Shown here: positions 1 to 8,105 of the stretch, one piece after another
How positions within the stretch are numbered: position 1 is the first letter of the stretch
How the letters are laid out: each line of letters opens with the position of its first letter
Assembly (NCBI GenBank): GCA_955652215.1
Contig: CATPAX010000044.1
Coordinates: 1-11,782, forward strand
Reading direction: 5' to 3'
DNA from: an uncultured Solirubrobacteraceae bacterium
GTDB lineage: Bacteria; Actinomycetota; Thermoleophilia; Solirubrobacterales; Solirubrobacteraceae
DNA: 11,782 bases
Program-made: the position numbers and the translations under genes
Notes under the pieces: model-generated
Database searches by the model: none
What the model was told of the DNA's origin: nothing
Seen by the model: the letters and a program-made list of their open reading frames with translations, nothing else

Positions 1-1646
1 CCGTTCGTGATCGCCTGAGTCGCGAGCTGCCCGGGAACCGCCACGCGCACTACCGGCTCGTAGGAGACCGCCGCCGTGAGCGCTCCAGAGGTGCCGTTGA
101 AGATGCCGAGGCGGTCGGTGACCTGTGTGATCAGACCAGCGTCGCGGGTGAGTGGGCCGAAGACAGCTCCGAGCGCGTCGGTCGCGGTAAGTGGGGCGGG
201 ATTCAGCGCGTTACCGGCACGTAGCTGGACGCTGGCCCGGAGCGAGTCAAGGCCCAGGGACAGGACATGGCCTCCGGTGACGACGTACCTGCGAAGTGCC
301 GAGCGAAGCGACGAAGGGAGCCAGCGCTCATCGCCGGCGAGCACGACCGCGGCGTGCCCTGTGAGACTGGGGCCGACACCCTCAATCAGGCCGAGATCGG
401 TGGTCAGGTCATACGGATGGTGAGTCTTGTCCAGATACGCGAGGAGCGCCGCCTGATCGGCGATGCCAGCCGGCAGGCCATCGGCAAGTGGGCGCTCGAG
501 CCTCACCGGGTATCCCGCCGCCAGCGTGTCTGGCATGCCGTCGCCGTCCTCGTCGCCCGGGTTGAGGCCCTGCCAGGTGAGGGCCGGCAGGACGACGAGT
601 ACGCGCTGGGGCTGGGTGGCGCCCACCACGAGCGGCACCGCAGTGCGGTATGTGCCGCATGTGACGGACAGCTCGTACAGTCCAGCCCCTGACGACCGCA
701 ACGGGACGGCCAGCGCAACCTGGTCGGCCCTCCCCGACGCGGTGGGCTTTCGGGAGCCCGCGCGGGCCAGGCTCCACCGATAGGGACGGCGGCGGGAGTC
801 CACGTAGACGGTCGCCGACCGGCCGCCGGCGAGCGGCACGAGCGGGGGCTGGGCAGCGAGGTACCGGACGGTGATCCCCGCCCGTGGCGTGGTCCCTGGA
901 GGCGGCGGAATCACCACAGGGAAAGAGCCGGTGTTACAGGTCACGTCGGTCACGTCGAGGCCGACAAGATACGTTCCGGCGGGTGCCGGCCTGCCATTGA
1001 TCGTCCCGTCCCAGACCGCGGTTTGGCCTTTCCACGGGGTCAGAAACGATTTGACCACCCGTGGTGCCCCCGGCAGATCGGTGCGGTAGATCAGGATCGT
1101 CCCGCCGCGGTTCTCATTGCCCGAGTAATGGATCGTCGCGCCTTTGACTCCTGGATCGGGGAGCAGCGCAGGCGAGACGCTGCCCACCACAGGGTGTGCC
1201 AGGGCCGTGACGAGAATCGCCGTCAGAAGCGCCCCCGACTCGGTGGTCAGGTTGACCGGCCGGTTCTGCTCCCTCAACACGGCCTCGAAGTGATAGACGC
1301 CATCCGGGGCGAGCGCGCCGCTGTCTTCGCGTCCCGCCCAGGCGAACGTGAACCGCACGCCCTTCGGAAGATGACGCCCGCTCGCGAGCGTCCTCACGAT
1401 GTCATCACTCGCGTCGCGCACGTAGACGTCGACGACGTCGGATCGATGCTGGAGATAGAACGAGACCGTGGTCTGCCGGTGGTCGACCCCGCCGCAGCTC
1501 TTGCCTTGGAGCGGGTTGAAGACCTCCGGGGTGACGCGTTCTCCGGTGAGCAGCGGTGTCGTGACCTTCAGATGCTGGGTGATGAAGAACGCTCCCACTG
1601 TCGCCGCGATCAGGGTCCAGAACGCGAGCACCGGAAGTCGGCTCAC
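1..1646 (-). CDS. Membrane-anchored FlgD-Ig / DMFase-beta-like protein, partial (C-terminus off the left edge)
   Basis: The reading frame starts at a GTG (1646-1644) that overlaps the TGA of the upstream phosphatase gene by four bases (GTGA), so translational coupling is likely. It stays open to the window edge, showing 548 residues with no stop. Residues about 4-24 form one hydrophobic segment, a signal anchor or signal peptide. Two FlgD-type Ig-like units follow: about 60-125 (WAGREDSG..APDGVYHF) and about 169-232, the second with the classic VWDG.INGRPAPAGTY signature. Residues about 346-548 (VLVVLPALTWQG...) resemble the C-terminal region of N,N-dimethylformamidase beta-subunit-like proteins; it begins with a GDEDGDGMPDT loop (364-374) resembling Asp-rich calcium-binding repeats. 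The protein is probably extracytoplasmic. Its substrate or function cannot be told from sequence. The family name does not imply DMF hydrolysis here. As last visible gene of the run it may take part in surface assembly (inference). Confidence 0.85.
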   Translation of the reverse strand, partial: MSRLPVLAFWTLIAATVGAFFITQHLKVTTPLLTGERVTPEVFNPLQGKSCGGVDHRQTTVSFYLQHRSDVVDVYVRDASDDIVRTLASGRHLPKGVRFTFAWAGREDSGALAPDGVYHFEAVLREQNRPVNLTTESGALLTAILVTALAHPVVGSVSPALLPDPGVKGATIHYSGNENRGGTILIYRTDLPGAPRVVKSFLTPWKGQTAVWDGTINGRPAPAGTYLVGLDVTDVTCNTGSFPVVIPPPPGTTPRAGITVRYLAAQPPLVPLAGGRSATVYVDSRRRPYRWSLARAGSRKPTASGRADQVALAVPLRSSGAGLYELSVTCGTYRTAVPLVVGATQPQRVLVVLPALTWQGLNPGDEDGDGMPDTLAAGYPVRLERPLADGLPAGIADQAALLAYLDKTHHPYDLTTDLGLIEGVGPSLTGHAAVVLAGDERWLPSSLRSALRRYVVTGGHVLSLGLDSLRASVQLRAGNALNPAPLTATDALGAVFGPLTRDAGLITQVTDRLGIFNGTSGALTAAVSYEPVVRVAVPGQLATQAITN

Positions 1647-2194
1647 AAGCGCACCACCGCCGTGTTCGGTACCTCGAAATCGTGGAACGCCTCGAGTCCA
1701 CGCGGACGCTCGCTACACAGCACGACTCTGATCGACCCGCCATGGCACACCACGAGCGCCGGGAGCTCTCCGGTGGCGCGGACGTCGTCAAGGCAGGCCA
1801 GTACTCGGTCCATCTGCTCCTTCAGCGACTCCCCGCCCGGGAACCGGAACGATTCACCGGCGCGCCGCCAGGCGGCGTATAGCGCGGGCTCGTCACGCTC
1901 GATATCGATGAACAGGCTGCCCTCCCAGCGCCCACGATTTGCCTCACGCAGCCGGGGATCAAGACGTAGCTGGAGACCGATTCGCCGGCCGACAGTCTCG
2001 GCGGTGTCGCGGGCGCGCGAGAGATCCGATGACCACAGTGACGCAATCGGCTCATCGGCGAGGCGCTCGGCCAGTGCGACGGCCTGCCGGCGACCCGTCT
2101 CATTCAGCGGCGTATCGGTGAAGCCCTGTACACGGATTGGGGGGACGTTGTCGTTGGTCTCGCCGTGACGAGCGAGGAGGGTGCCGTCAGCCAC
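1643..2194 (-). CDS. Histidine phosphatase family protein (phosphoglycerate mutase-like)
   Basis: A 183-residue cytosolic enzyme of the histidine phosphatase superfamily. With the GTG start at 2194 the RHGET signature sits at residues 9-13 (phospho-acceptor His10). The SSDLSRARDTAE block follows, with Arg60 as the likely phosphate ligand, then the acid in LREANRGRWEG (Glu84), and the second catalytic histidine in VVCHGGS (His151). The length suits single-domain cobC/phosphoglycerate phosphatase types rather than glycolytic dPGM (about 230-250). An upstream TTG at 2209 gives five more residues. I prefer GTG because the motif then lies near the N-terminus as usual and the overlap with the ComA stop drops from 23 to 8 bases; neither start has a strong Shine-Dalgarno site. 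The substrate is unknown. Overlap with the phosphosulfolactate synthase gene makes a small phosphorylated acid a reasonable guess. Confidence 0.9.
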   Translation of the reverse strand: MADGTLLARHGETNDNVPPIRVQGFTDTPLNETGRRQAVALAERLADEPIASLWSSDLSRARDTAETVGRRIGLQLRLDPRLREANRGRWEGSLFIDIERDEPALYAAWRRAGESFRFPGGESLKEQMDRVLACLDDVRATGELPALVVCHGGSIRVVLCSERPRGLEAFHDFEVPNTAVVRL

Positions 2195-2948
2195 TACGGC
2201 CGATGCCAAGGGTGTCGGAGCGCAGGCCGAGGCGGAGCGTCTCGAGCGCGAGCACCTCCCCCGGCGGGATGTTCCCGAGGCTGACCTCGGATCCGAAGCG
2301 GCGAACGAACCACACCTGCTGATGCTTCAGCGGCGCGTCGAACATGATCCGCGTGACATCGACCCCGTGGACGATCTCGTCGATCAGCCCCTCGCGAACC
2401 TCCCCGGTGGGGCGGAAAATGCCGGCCGTGCCCGCCTCTCGCCCCTCGGCGATGACCTTCCACGCTCCCGCCGCAAGCTCGGCCTGCATCAGCTCGACCC
2501 AGCGGTACGGCGGCGTGATCGCTCCTGTGTCGTCCTTCGAGCCAACCTCTGACAGGACCGTGAACTCGCGCGACAGGCGCTCGATCAGGTCGAGCTTGCG
2601 GTCGTGCTCGAGGGCGATCGTCCCATCGGAAATCTCGAAGTGCTGGAGCCCCAGCTCATGAACCCACGCGATCAGGCGATCGAGGCGATCCTGGGCGATC
2701 GCCAGCTCGGTCAGAGTTCCGCCCAGGACCACCGGTATCTCATGGGTGCGATAACGCTCGAGCTTGGGCTCGAGGTTCCCCGTTGCCAGCGCTGTTCCCC
2801 ACCCAAGCTTGACGATGTCGATGAAGTCCCCGGCCACCTCCACCAGGCCGTCCACCTCAGCGATGGACAGCCCGCGGTCGATCACGTGGGTTATCCCGTC
2901 TGTGCGCGGCTTCGGGCTGCGGGCAGGGAGGTCGAGGAGTTCCTGCAT
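2187..2948 (-). CDS. comA: Phosphosulfolactate synthase (ComA family)
   Basis: This family joins sulfite to phosphoenolpyruvate to give (2R)-3-phosphosulfolactate, the first step of one coenzyme M pathway in methanogens; bacterial homologues include Bacillus YitD, and plants have HSA32. The 253-residue length matches the family. Blocks seen in order: VKLGWGT (46-52), VVLGGTLTE (73-81), HFEISDGT (103-110), LSEVGSKD (132-139), VIAEGREAG (165-173) and a C-terminal run KHQQVWFVRRFG...LGNIPP...LETLRLGLRSDTLG (208-248), all characteristic of ComA folds. The ATG at 2948 is chosen because the 23 residues upstream of it are Arg-rich and not family-like, and because it falls 17 bases after the stop of the preceding gene. 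No coenzyme M genes lie nearby, so the product is more likely sulfolactate or another sulfonate than CoM (inference). Fold assignment is firm; the reaction in this organism is not proven. Confidence 0.92.
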   Translation of the reverse strand: MQELLDLPARSPKPRTDGITHVIDRGLSIAEVDGLVEVAGDFIDIVKLGWGTALATGNLEPKLERYRTHEIPVVLGGTLTELAIAQDRLDRLIAWVHELGLQHFEISDGTIALEHDRKLDLIERLSREFTVLSEVGSKDDTGAITPPYRWVELMQAELAAGAWKVIAEGREAGTAGIFRPTGEVREGLIDEIVHGVDVTRIMFDAPLKHQQVWFVRRFGSEVSLGNIPPGEVLALETLRLGLRSDTLGIGRSG

Positions 2949-2965
2949 GCCGGCTCGCGACGGCC

Positions 2966-4180
2966 CTATTGAGAGGCGAGGTCGGTGCCGGCAACCACGA
3001 CCACGGTCGCGCTGCACGGCGCGGCCGGGCAGGCCACGGCTTGTGTCGTGGAATCGATCGGCTGGACGGCCGACGGCTTCAGCTTCAGAGAGCGGGCGAC
3101 CGCAAGCGCGTCGGGACGATGACCGCGCATGAAGGCAACGACCGAGGAAATGTAGGTCTGCGTGGCGGCGTTGGTGACCGTCCCCTGCTTGTACCCGATG
3201 ACCTTCAGTCGAGAGGCTACGCGGCCGGCGAGAAGCAGGGTCGATGTGCCATTCAATACTGCGACGGTGACCTTCGAAGGATCGAATGCCGTGCCGGGCT
3301 TAGTTCCGTGCGCCGCTGCGGTACTCGTCCGGCCCCCGGCGCTCGCCGAGGGGTTGTTGCCCGGGCTCGTCAGCTGCACGAGCACGAAAACGACGGCAGC
3401 TGCGGCGGCGGCTCCGACAAGCAGGGCGGCGGCCAGCCTCACACGTGACCGTCGGACGGGCTCCTCGGCCCCCAGCGGCGGGCGGCGCGGAGGTGTGCGA
3501 GGAATCGCGCGTGCCTGCGGGCGCCCAACGGCTCGCGCCGCCACCCCGCCTGCCATGGCCGCGTCGGACCGCGGAGAGCCGTTGCCAGTGCCGGTGCCGG
3601 CGAACGTCGCGGGCGCCGCAACCGCGGCGTTCGGTGCCACTCTCGGGATCGGCGTGGCGGACGGGACCTGCGCTCCTGCACCAGCTCCAGCCGCGGGCAC
3701 CGGCGCCTGCTCCGCCGGGTCATCGGGCTCGACCGCGGGGCCAGGCGGAGCTGGGGGCGCGACCGTCGAGCCTTGCGCCGACGCCGGCACCGCACTCGGG
3801 ATCAGCCGCGTGGCGGCGGCGAGCGCAGGCGCCCCGACGCCGGCCGGCGCCGCGGGAGCTACGGCTCGTGCCGGTGCCCCGACCGCCGCTGGTACAGGCA
3901 CGATTCGCGAGGCTCCGATGGCGCCCGCCGGAGCTCCCGGCGAGGCCGGCGAGGGGGCCGGAGCAGGCTGCCTGCGCGCGACCTGGGCGACCCGCGCCTC
4001 AAGCTGCTCCACCCGCTGCGCAGCCTCGTAGGCTTGTTCTCTCAGCGTGGCGGTCTCCCGAGCCTGGGCGAAATACAGCAGCACGAGGATCGCCAATCCG
4101 AGGATGGCGGCAAACCCCACATCGGCCCCCACCGACGAGACGATCTGGTGGACAGAGAAGGCGAACGGGACCAATCCCAC
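2966..4180 (-). CDS. Two-pass membrane protein with C-terminal LytR_C domain
   Basis: This is a 404-residue protein starting at GTG 4180, 14 bases after the stop of the dehydratase gene. Layout: hydrophobic segment about 20-38; a short heptad-like, Glu/Arg/Gln-rich stretch about 40-68 (probable coiled coil); a Pro/Ala/Gly-rich low-complexity region about 71-240; a basic patch (RRSRVR) leading into a second membrane segment about 249-270; a Ser/Thr/Gly linker; and a domain about 304-399 (VTVAVLNGTSTLLLAGRVA..., ending SATVVVVAGTD) of the LytR_C type found at the end of LytR-CpsA-Psr wall-glycopolymer ligases. The LCP catalytic domain itself is absent. Positive charges predict N-out, linker inside, LytR_C outside. 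LytR_C domains have no proven activity; a scaffold or wall-binding role near glycan attachment is a guess. Confidence 0.85.
   Translation of the reverse strand: MGLVPFAFSVHQIVSSVGADVGFAAILGLAILVLLYFAQARETATLREQAYEAAQRVEQLEARVAQVARRQPAPAPSPASPGAPAGAIGASRIVPVPAAVGAPARAVAPAAPAGVGAPALAAATRLIPSAVPASAQGSTVAPPAPPGPAVEPDDPAEQAPVPAAGAGAGAQVPSATPIPRVAPNAAVAAPATFAGTGTGNGSPRSDAAMAGGVAARAVGRPQARAIPRTPPRRPPLGAEEPVRRSRVRLAAALLVGAAAAAAVVFVLVQLTSPGNNPSASAGGRTSTAAAHGTKPGTAFDPSKVTVAVLNGTSTLLLAGRVASRLKVIGYKQGTVTNAATQTYISSVVAFMRGHRPDALAVARSLKLKPSAVQPIDSTTQAVACPAAPCSATVVVVAGTDLASQ
3461..3970 (-). repeat. Low-complexity Pro/Ala/Gly-rich coding tract
   Basis: Residues about 71-240 of the LytR_C protein are built mostly from Ala, Pro, Gly and Val with few charged residues and no exact repeat unit. 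The DNA is extremely GC-rich here, which leaves long spurious open frames on the other strand. The tract separates the two membrane segments and looks like a flexible linker. Confidence 0.6.
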
Positions 4181-4194
4181 GTCAGTCGCTCAGT

Positions 4195-6207
4195 CTACGT
4201 GGCGATCCGGGCGCCATGATCGGCAGCCCGCGTGCGGCTCCCAGAGAGACTCGAGACTCGGGCGGCGAGCGCTGACGCGTCACCCTCGAGAACGAGCAGA
4301 TTGATCTCGGCGAAAGTCCGCTCCACCCACTCGGGATCGATCGGATCGCGCTCGGCGAGCAGGATCTTCTGAGCGGGAGTGGGCTGCGGGCGCTCGTCGG
4401 GGTTAAACAGATCCTCGTGGAACTTCTCGCCGGGGCGGGCACCGACTATCTGGATCGCGATATCGCGCTCCGGCTCTAGTCCGGACAGCCGGATCATCGT
4501 CTCCGCGAGGTCGCGGATCTTCACTGGCTCTCCCATCTCGAGCACGTACACCTCGCCGCTGCGGTCGCCGAGCGAGCCCGCGCGGATGATCAGCTGAACG
4601 GCCTCTGGGATGGTCATGAAGTAGCGCTCCATCCGCGGATCGGTGACGGTCACGGGACCTCCGGAAGCGATCTGGCGGCGGAAGATCGGGACCACGGATC
4701 CCGAGGAGCCGAGCACGTTGCCGAAGCGGACGGTCCCGTACTTGGTCTGCGGGTACCTCACCGCAGCTGCCGCCACGGCCCATTCCGCGAGCGCTTTCGA
4801 AGCTCCCATCACGGTTGCCGGCTTGACCGCCTTGTCGGTCGAGACAAGCACGAACCGGCCGACCCCAGACTGACCGCCGATGCTCGCCATCAGCCGAGTC
4901 GCAAGTGCGTTGTTCCGAACCGCCTCGACAGGGTTGTTCTCGAGCACCGACACGTGCTTGTAAGCAGCGGCGTGGAAGAGCACGGCTGGACGGTGCTCGG
5001 CGAGGACTTCCCGCATCCGCTCCTCCTCTTTGCAGTCAGCCAGCACCGGTAGCGCGGTGCGGACGTGCCGATCCTCCTCGAGCTCGCGCAGGATCTCGAA
5101 CAGGTTGTCTTCGGCGTGATCGACGAGCACCAGCCGGCGGGGCCCTACCCGCGCGATCTGCCGGCAGAGCTCTGCTCCGATCGAGCCTCCCGCACCGGTC
5201 ACCATCACCACGTTCTCGGCCAGATAGCTGCCGACGCGGTCCACCTCCATCACGACCGGCTCGCGACCGAGCATGTCCTCGACTCGCACCTCGCGGAGCT
5301 GGCGGGCCACCTGAAGATGCCCGGAGCTGTCCTGGAGGAGCTCGAACATCGTCGGAGTGGTCCGGACCGGGATTCCGCGCTCGCGGCAGGCGCCCACGAC
5401 CCTGGCCCGGAGCGTCCCGGGGGCCGAGGGAATCGCGATCACGACCTCGTCAGGCTCCACCTCGTCGAGGACCCGGGCGAAGTCGCCCGTCTCGGTCGAT
5501 CCGAGCACCTTCAGCCCATGCTCGTCCTTGATCGAGCGCTTGCGGGGATCGTCGTCGACGAACCCGACCGGACGCAGTCGCAGCTGTGGGTTACGGACAA
5601 GCTCTCTGACCACCAGGCGGCCGCCCTGACCGCCACCCACGATCAGCACGTCACGGGCGCCCTTCGCGACCCGGAAGCTGCGTACGCGCCCCTCGACCAC
5701 CAGGTGGACCACGAACCGCGCCGCGACGAGCAGCGCCAGCGCCAGCAGGAAGAACATCGCGATCACGCTGACCGGGAGGAGCACTGCGCTCGTGCTCACC
5801 GGCGGGGCGCTTTCGCTTGGACGCGGCGCGGTCTCGAGCCCTGGATGCGGCAACAGGCGGGGTGCGGTCTGGAGCACCGGATGCAGCAACGCGATCACGC
5901 CGACGATCACCAGCGTCGCGACGACCACCGCCTTGATCACAGCCTCGTAGTCTCGCTGCCCCACAAACGTCCACAGCCGCTGGTACTGCCCGAACGCCGC
6001 AAGCACAACCAGCGAGAACGGCACGACCCACCAGATGGTGGACTCGAACAGGTCCTCGTAGCGGACCGGAACGGCGCCAGGAAACCTCAGCCTGAAGGCG
6101 AGGAAGTAGGCGAGCGCGACCAACAGCCCGTCCACCAGCAATTGCGGAAGCGAATGGCGGTGAACAGGAATGGCCGCGGGGCTGATCCGCCGGCGCATGC
6201 GGGGCAC
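4195..6207 (-). CDS. Membrane nucleotide-sugar 4,6-dehydratase (FlaA1/CapD/WbpM/PglF type)
   Basis: This 670-residue protein has the full architecture of long-form polysaccharide biosynthesis dehydratases. About four membrane segments lie in residues 21-170. A CoA-binding/Rossmann-like domain starts at IVGGGQGG (189-196), and a catalytic extended-SDR domain starts at TGAGGSIG (337-344). The active site shows STDK (456-459) and MGASK (467-471), so the usual YxxxK Tyr is Met. Met at this place is the hallmark of WbpM/PglF-class C4-oxidising, C6-dehydrating enzymes that convert UDP-GlcNAc-type sugars to 4-keto-6-deoxy products. GARPGEKFHEDL (589-600) is also typical. It starts at GTG 6207; ATG 6198 is an alternative, and neither has a clear Shine-Dalgarno site. 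The DegT aminotransferase at the head of the same run is the natural next enzyme, giving an amino-dideoxy sugar. The exact sugar is not decided by sequence. Confidence 0.95.
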   Translation of the reverse strand: MPRMRRRISPAAIPVHRHSLPQLLVDGLLVALAYFLAFRLRFPGAVPVRYEDLFESTIWWVVPFSLVVLAAFGQYQRLWTFVGQRDYEAVIKAVVVATLVIVGVIALLHPVLQTAPRLLPHPGLETAPRPSESAPPVSTSAVLLPVSVIAMFFLLALALLVAARFVVHLVVEGRVRSFRVAKGARDVLIVGGGQGGRLVVRELVRNPQLRLRPVGFVDDDPRKRSIKDEHGLKVLGSTETGDFARVLDEVEPDEVVIAIPSAPGTLRARVVGACRERGIPVRTTPTMFELLQDSSGHLQVARQLREVRVEDMLGREPVVMEVDRVGSYLAENVVMVTGAGGSIGAELCRQIARVGPRRLVLVDHAEDNLFEILRELEEDRHVRTALPVLADCKEEERMREVLAEHRPAVLFHAAAYKHVSVLENNPVEAVRNNALATRLMASIGGQSGVGRFVLVSTDKAVKPATVMGASKALAEWAVAAAAVRYPQTKYGTVRFGNVLGSSGSVVPIFRRQIASGGPVTVTDPRMERYFMTIPEAVQLIIRAGSLGDRSGEVYVLEMGEPVKIRDLAETMIRLSGLEPERDIAIQIVGARPGEKFHEDLFNPDERPQPTPAQKILLAERDPIDPEWVERTFAEINLLVLEGDASALAARVSSLSGSRTRAADHGARIAT

Positions 6208-6255
6208 GATTCTAGGGGCTTAGAGGTCCACTCGGATTAGTGCGAGGTGCAGCGC

Positions 6256-8061
6256 TTACGAGACCTTCAAGATGCTCGAGGTCTGCAGCACACTTCCCGA
6301 GGCGCTAACGGCTTGCACCGCGACGTACTGCTGGCTCGAAACGGTGATCGTGGTCTCAAAGCCGCTCCGCCGAGCGCTTCCGACCTGCCTCAGCGCTCCC
6401 TGCGTGCTGCCTCCGAGAACACGCCATGAGGCGACGTTCGTAGCTCCATTCCAACTCGCGTAGACCTTCATGGAGTTGCCGTTCCTGGCGGCGACAATTG
6501 CCGGTTGCGTCGCCGGCGTCCCGTTCCACACGAACTTATAGGCCCGATAGCTCGGATCAGGTAACGGCCCCCTGTTGTCGATGAAGTGGCCGTCGAGCAC
6601 GACGTTGCCGAACTGGTCGTACTCGCTGAAATACGACTGCTGCCCCCAGCCCAGGAAGTCGTGCTGACCAGGCAGCTGTTGGTAGTTGCCCTCGAAACTC
6701 GAGTACAGCGGGGGTGAGTGCGGGTGCTGCGCCACCTGCCTCGCCGTCATGTTCCGAAGGTTCAGATACAGCTTGATCCCGCGAGACTGGTGAAGAGAGG
6801 CTCGGTTGTCGTCGAACAGAGTGACGAACCAGTCGTTCTTGGAGCGGATCCTCACATCATGCTGGAACGCCCAAAACAGTCCGTTGGCCAGCCTGAAGCT
6901 GGAATGCTTTCCGCCGAGGCGCCAGATCACCGCGCCGGTAAGCCGATTGACCTTATACGCCGCCCACGTGTTCCGGCCGGAGAGCACGTAGTTACCGTCG
7001 TGGTCGACGTCGACTGAGTTCACGTGGAAGTAGTCGTAGATGTGGCCGGGTTGCGTCGGCGCGGACTGGTAGCTGTCGGCGAGTGGGACGTGGTCGAGGC
7101 TGTCCCACTGAAATAGCACGAGGCCGGTCGGGATGTCGACCTCCTGCACGACCGAGTCGAGCACGTTCTGCTGCGTCAAGCCACGCACGGACGACGCGTT
7201 GACGAAGACCGGATACTCCGCAACGATCAGGGCAGTCCCCTTACGGGTCAGCCGGAACTCGTGCAAATCGGCGCTGAGGCCATTGGCGGCTCGGACCACA
7301 GCGATCTGCCGGTACGAGGAGTCGTTGATGATGTCGACTCCGACTCCGATTCCCGCTGACATGTAACCCTGCCACCACGTGAGCACCGGGGCGCCGTGAT
7401 AGGTCTGGACACGGAAGTCATTTGCGATGTCGTTGCCGGGCAGCGCCTTGAACCACACGAGCTGGCCGTTTGAGTCGATTATTTCGGGACCATCCTGAAC
7501 CGGGCCCTCCTGCGGGCCCAGGAAGATGTCTCCCGGCGAGTTGGCGCTAGTCCGCTTATCGATCGTCACCGCTGCGGGGGTGAGATCCGGCCGCGATTGG
7601 AACTGCCACACGTCGCCGCGAAAGCGCGGTAGGGCGGGATGCCAGTGAAATGGTCCGATGGGCGCCGCGGGCGTTGCCACCCGGAAACTGAACGTACCGT
7701 TGGTGGCGCCAGTGATGTTCAGAGAGGTCTGTACGGTGACAGTCTCTCCAGGAGTGAACGGCCGGGACGGGAGGAAGCTTTCTCCCCGTCCATCGGAGTC
7801 CGCCTCGAATGTTCCGGAGTGGGCTCCGCTGACCGATCCAATAACAGTGATGCTCCCCACGTGGGCGAGCGAGACACCTCTGAACGCGATCTGTGTCTGG
7901 GGTGACGCGACCTGGCCGCCCGGAATCGGATACGTGTACACGGCCGGAGATCGCGCGGAGGCAGCAGCCGGCGCCAGCACGAGCGCCACAAGGAACGCGA
8001 GCCCGGCGAGCACGCTCACCACGAACGAAGCCCGCCGGGATGTGTGTGTCCGAGCCACCAC
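6256..8061 (-). CDS. Secreted arylsulfotransferase-like protein with N-terminal Ig-like domain
   Basis: This 601-residue protein is related to the ASST (Arylsulfotran_2) families, beta-propeller enzymes that move sulfate from phenolic sulfates without PAPS. Residues about 12-36 form a signal peptide with a likely cut after APAAASA. Residues about 40-132 are an Ig-like domain. The propeller follows, with HVNS (His346), LSGRNTW...TGAVIWRLGG (360-384), FQHD (His401) and FDD (416-418). The C-terminus has a beta domain with VYASWNGAT (533-541), shared with the next paralogue. GTG 8061 is chosen because a perfect AGGAGG lies 8 bases upstream; the longer GTG at 8070 overlaps that site. The protein contains no cysteine, so the disulfide of enterobacterial AssT cannot form. 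Family membership is strong; sulfotransferase activity and the acceptor are unproven. Confidence 0.88.
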   Translation of the reverse strand: MVARTHTSRRASFVVSVLAGLAFLVALVLAPAAASARSPAVYTYPIPGGQVASPQTQIAFRGVSLAHVGSITVIGSVSGAHSGTFEADSDGRGESFLPSRPFTPGETVTVQTSLNITGATNGTFSFRVATPAAPIGPFHWHPALPRFRGDVWQFQSRPDLTPAAVTIDKRTSANSPGDIFLGPQEGPVQDGPEIIDSNGQLVWFKALPGNDIANDFRVQTYHGAPVLTWWQGYMSAGIGVGVDIINDSSYRQIAVVRAANGLSADLHEFRLTRKGTALIVAEYPVFVNASSVRGLTQQNVLDSVVQEVDIPTGLVLFQWDSLDHVPLADSYQSAPTQPGHIYDYFHVNSVDVDHDGNYVLSGRNTWAAYKVNRLTGAVIWRLGGKHSSFRLANGLFWAFQHDVRIRSKNDWFVTLFDDNRASLHQSRGIKLYLNLRNMTARQVAQHPHSPPLYSSFEGNYQQLPGQHDFLGWGQQSYFSEYDQFGNVVLDGHFIDNRGPLPDPSYRAYKFVWNGTPATQPAIVAARNGNSMKVYASWNGATNVASWRVLGGSTQGALRQVGSARRSGFETTITVSSQQYVAVQAVSASGSVLQTSSILKVS

Positions 8062-8069
8062 CAACCGCA

Positions 8070-8075
8070 CCTCCT
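8070..8075 (-). promoter_or_regulatory. Ribosome binding site AGGAGG deciding the start of the Ig-type ASST gene
   Basis: AGGAGG on the minus strand lies 8 bases before GTG 8061. An upstream in-frame GTG at 8070 uses the last G of this site and so is unlikely to be the start; TTG 8064 (5 bases) is second choice. It is the clearest Shine-Dalgarno site I noticed in the run. Confidence 0.7.
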
Positions 8076-8105
8076 GACCTGCCCTCCGCGATGCCCGAAT
8101 AGAGG

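Noticed and set aside
1023..2168. Plus-strand open frame of 381 codons opposite the FlgD-Ig and phosphatase genes
   Set aside because: It is antisense to two well-supported genes, is Arg/Ser-rich with no family motif, and is a by-product of high GC.
1643..2209. Glycolytic phosphoglycerate mutase
   Set aside because: At about 183 residues it is much shorter than dPGM, and its operon neighbours are not glycolytic; the broader histidine phosphatase call is safer.
3162..4275. Long plus-strand frames (289 and 276 codons) opposite the LytR_C gene
   Set aside because: They mirror the Pro/Ala low-complexity tract and carry Ala/Gly or Arg/Pro runs only.
5065..6240. Plus-strand open frame of 391 codons opposite the dehydratase gene
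   Set aside because: The translation is a His/Arg/Asp-rich composition with no motif; the opposite strand has a complete dehydratase.
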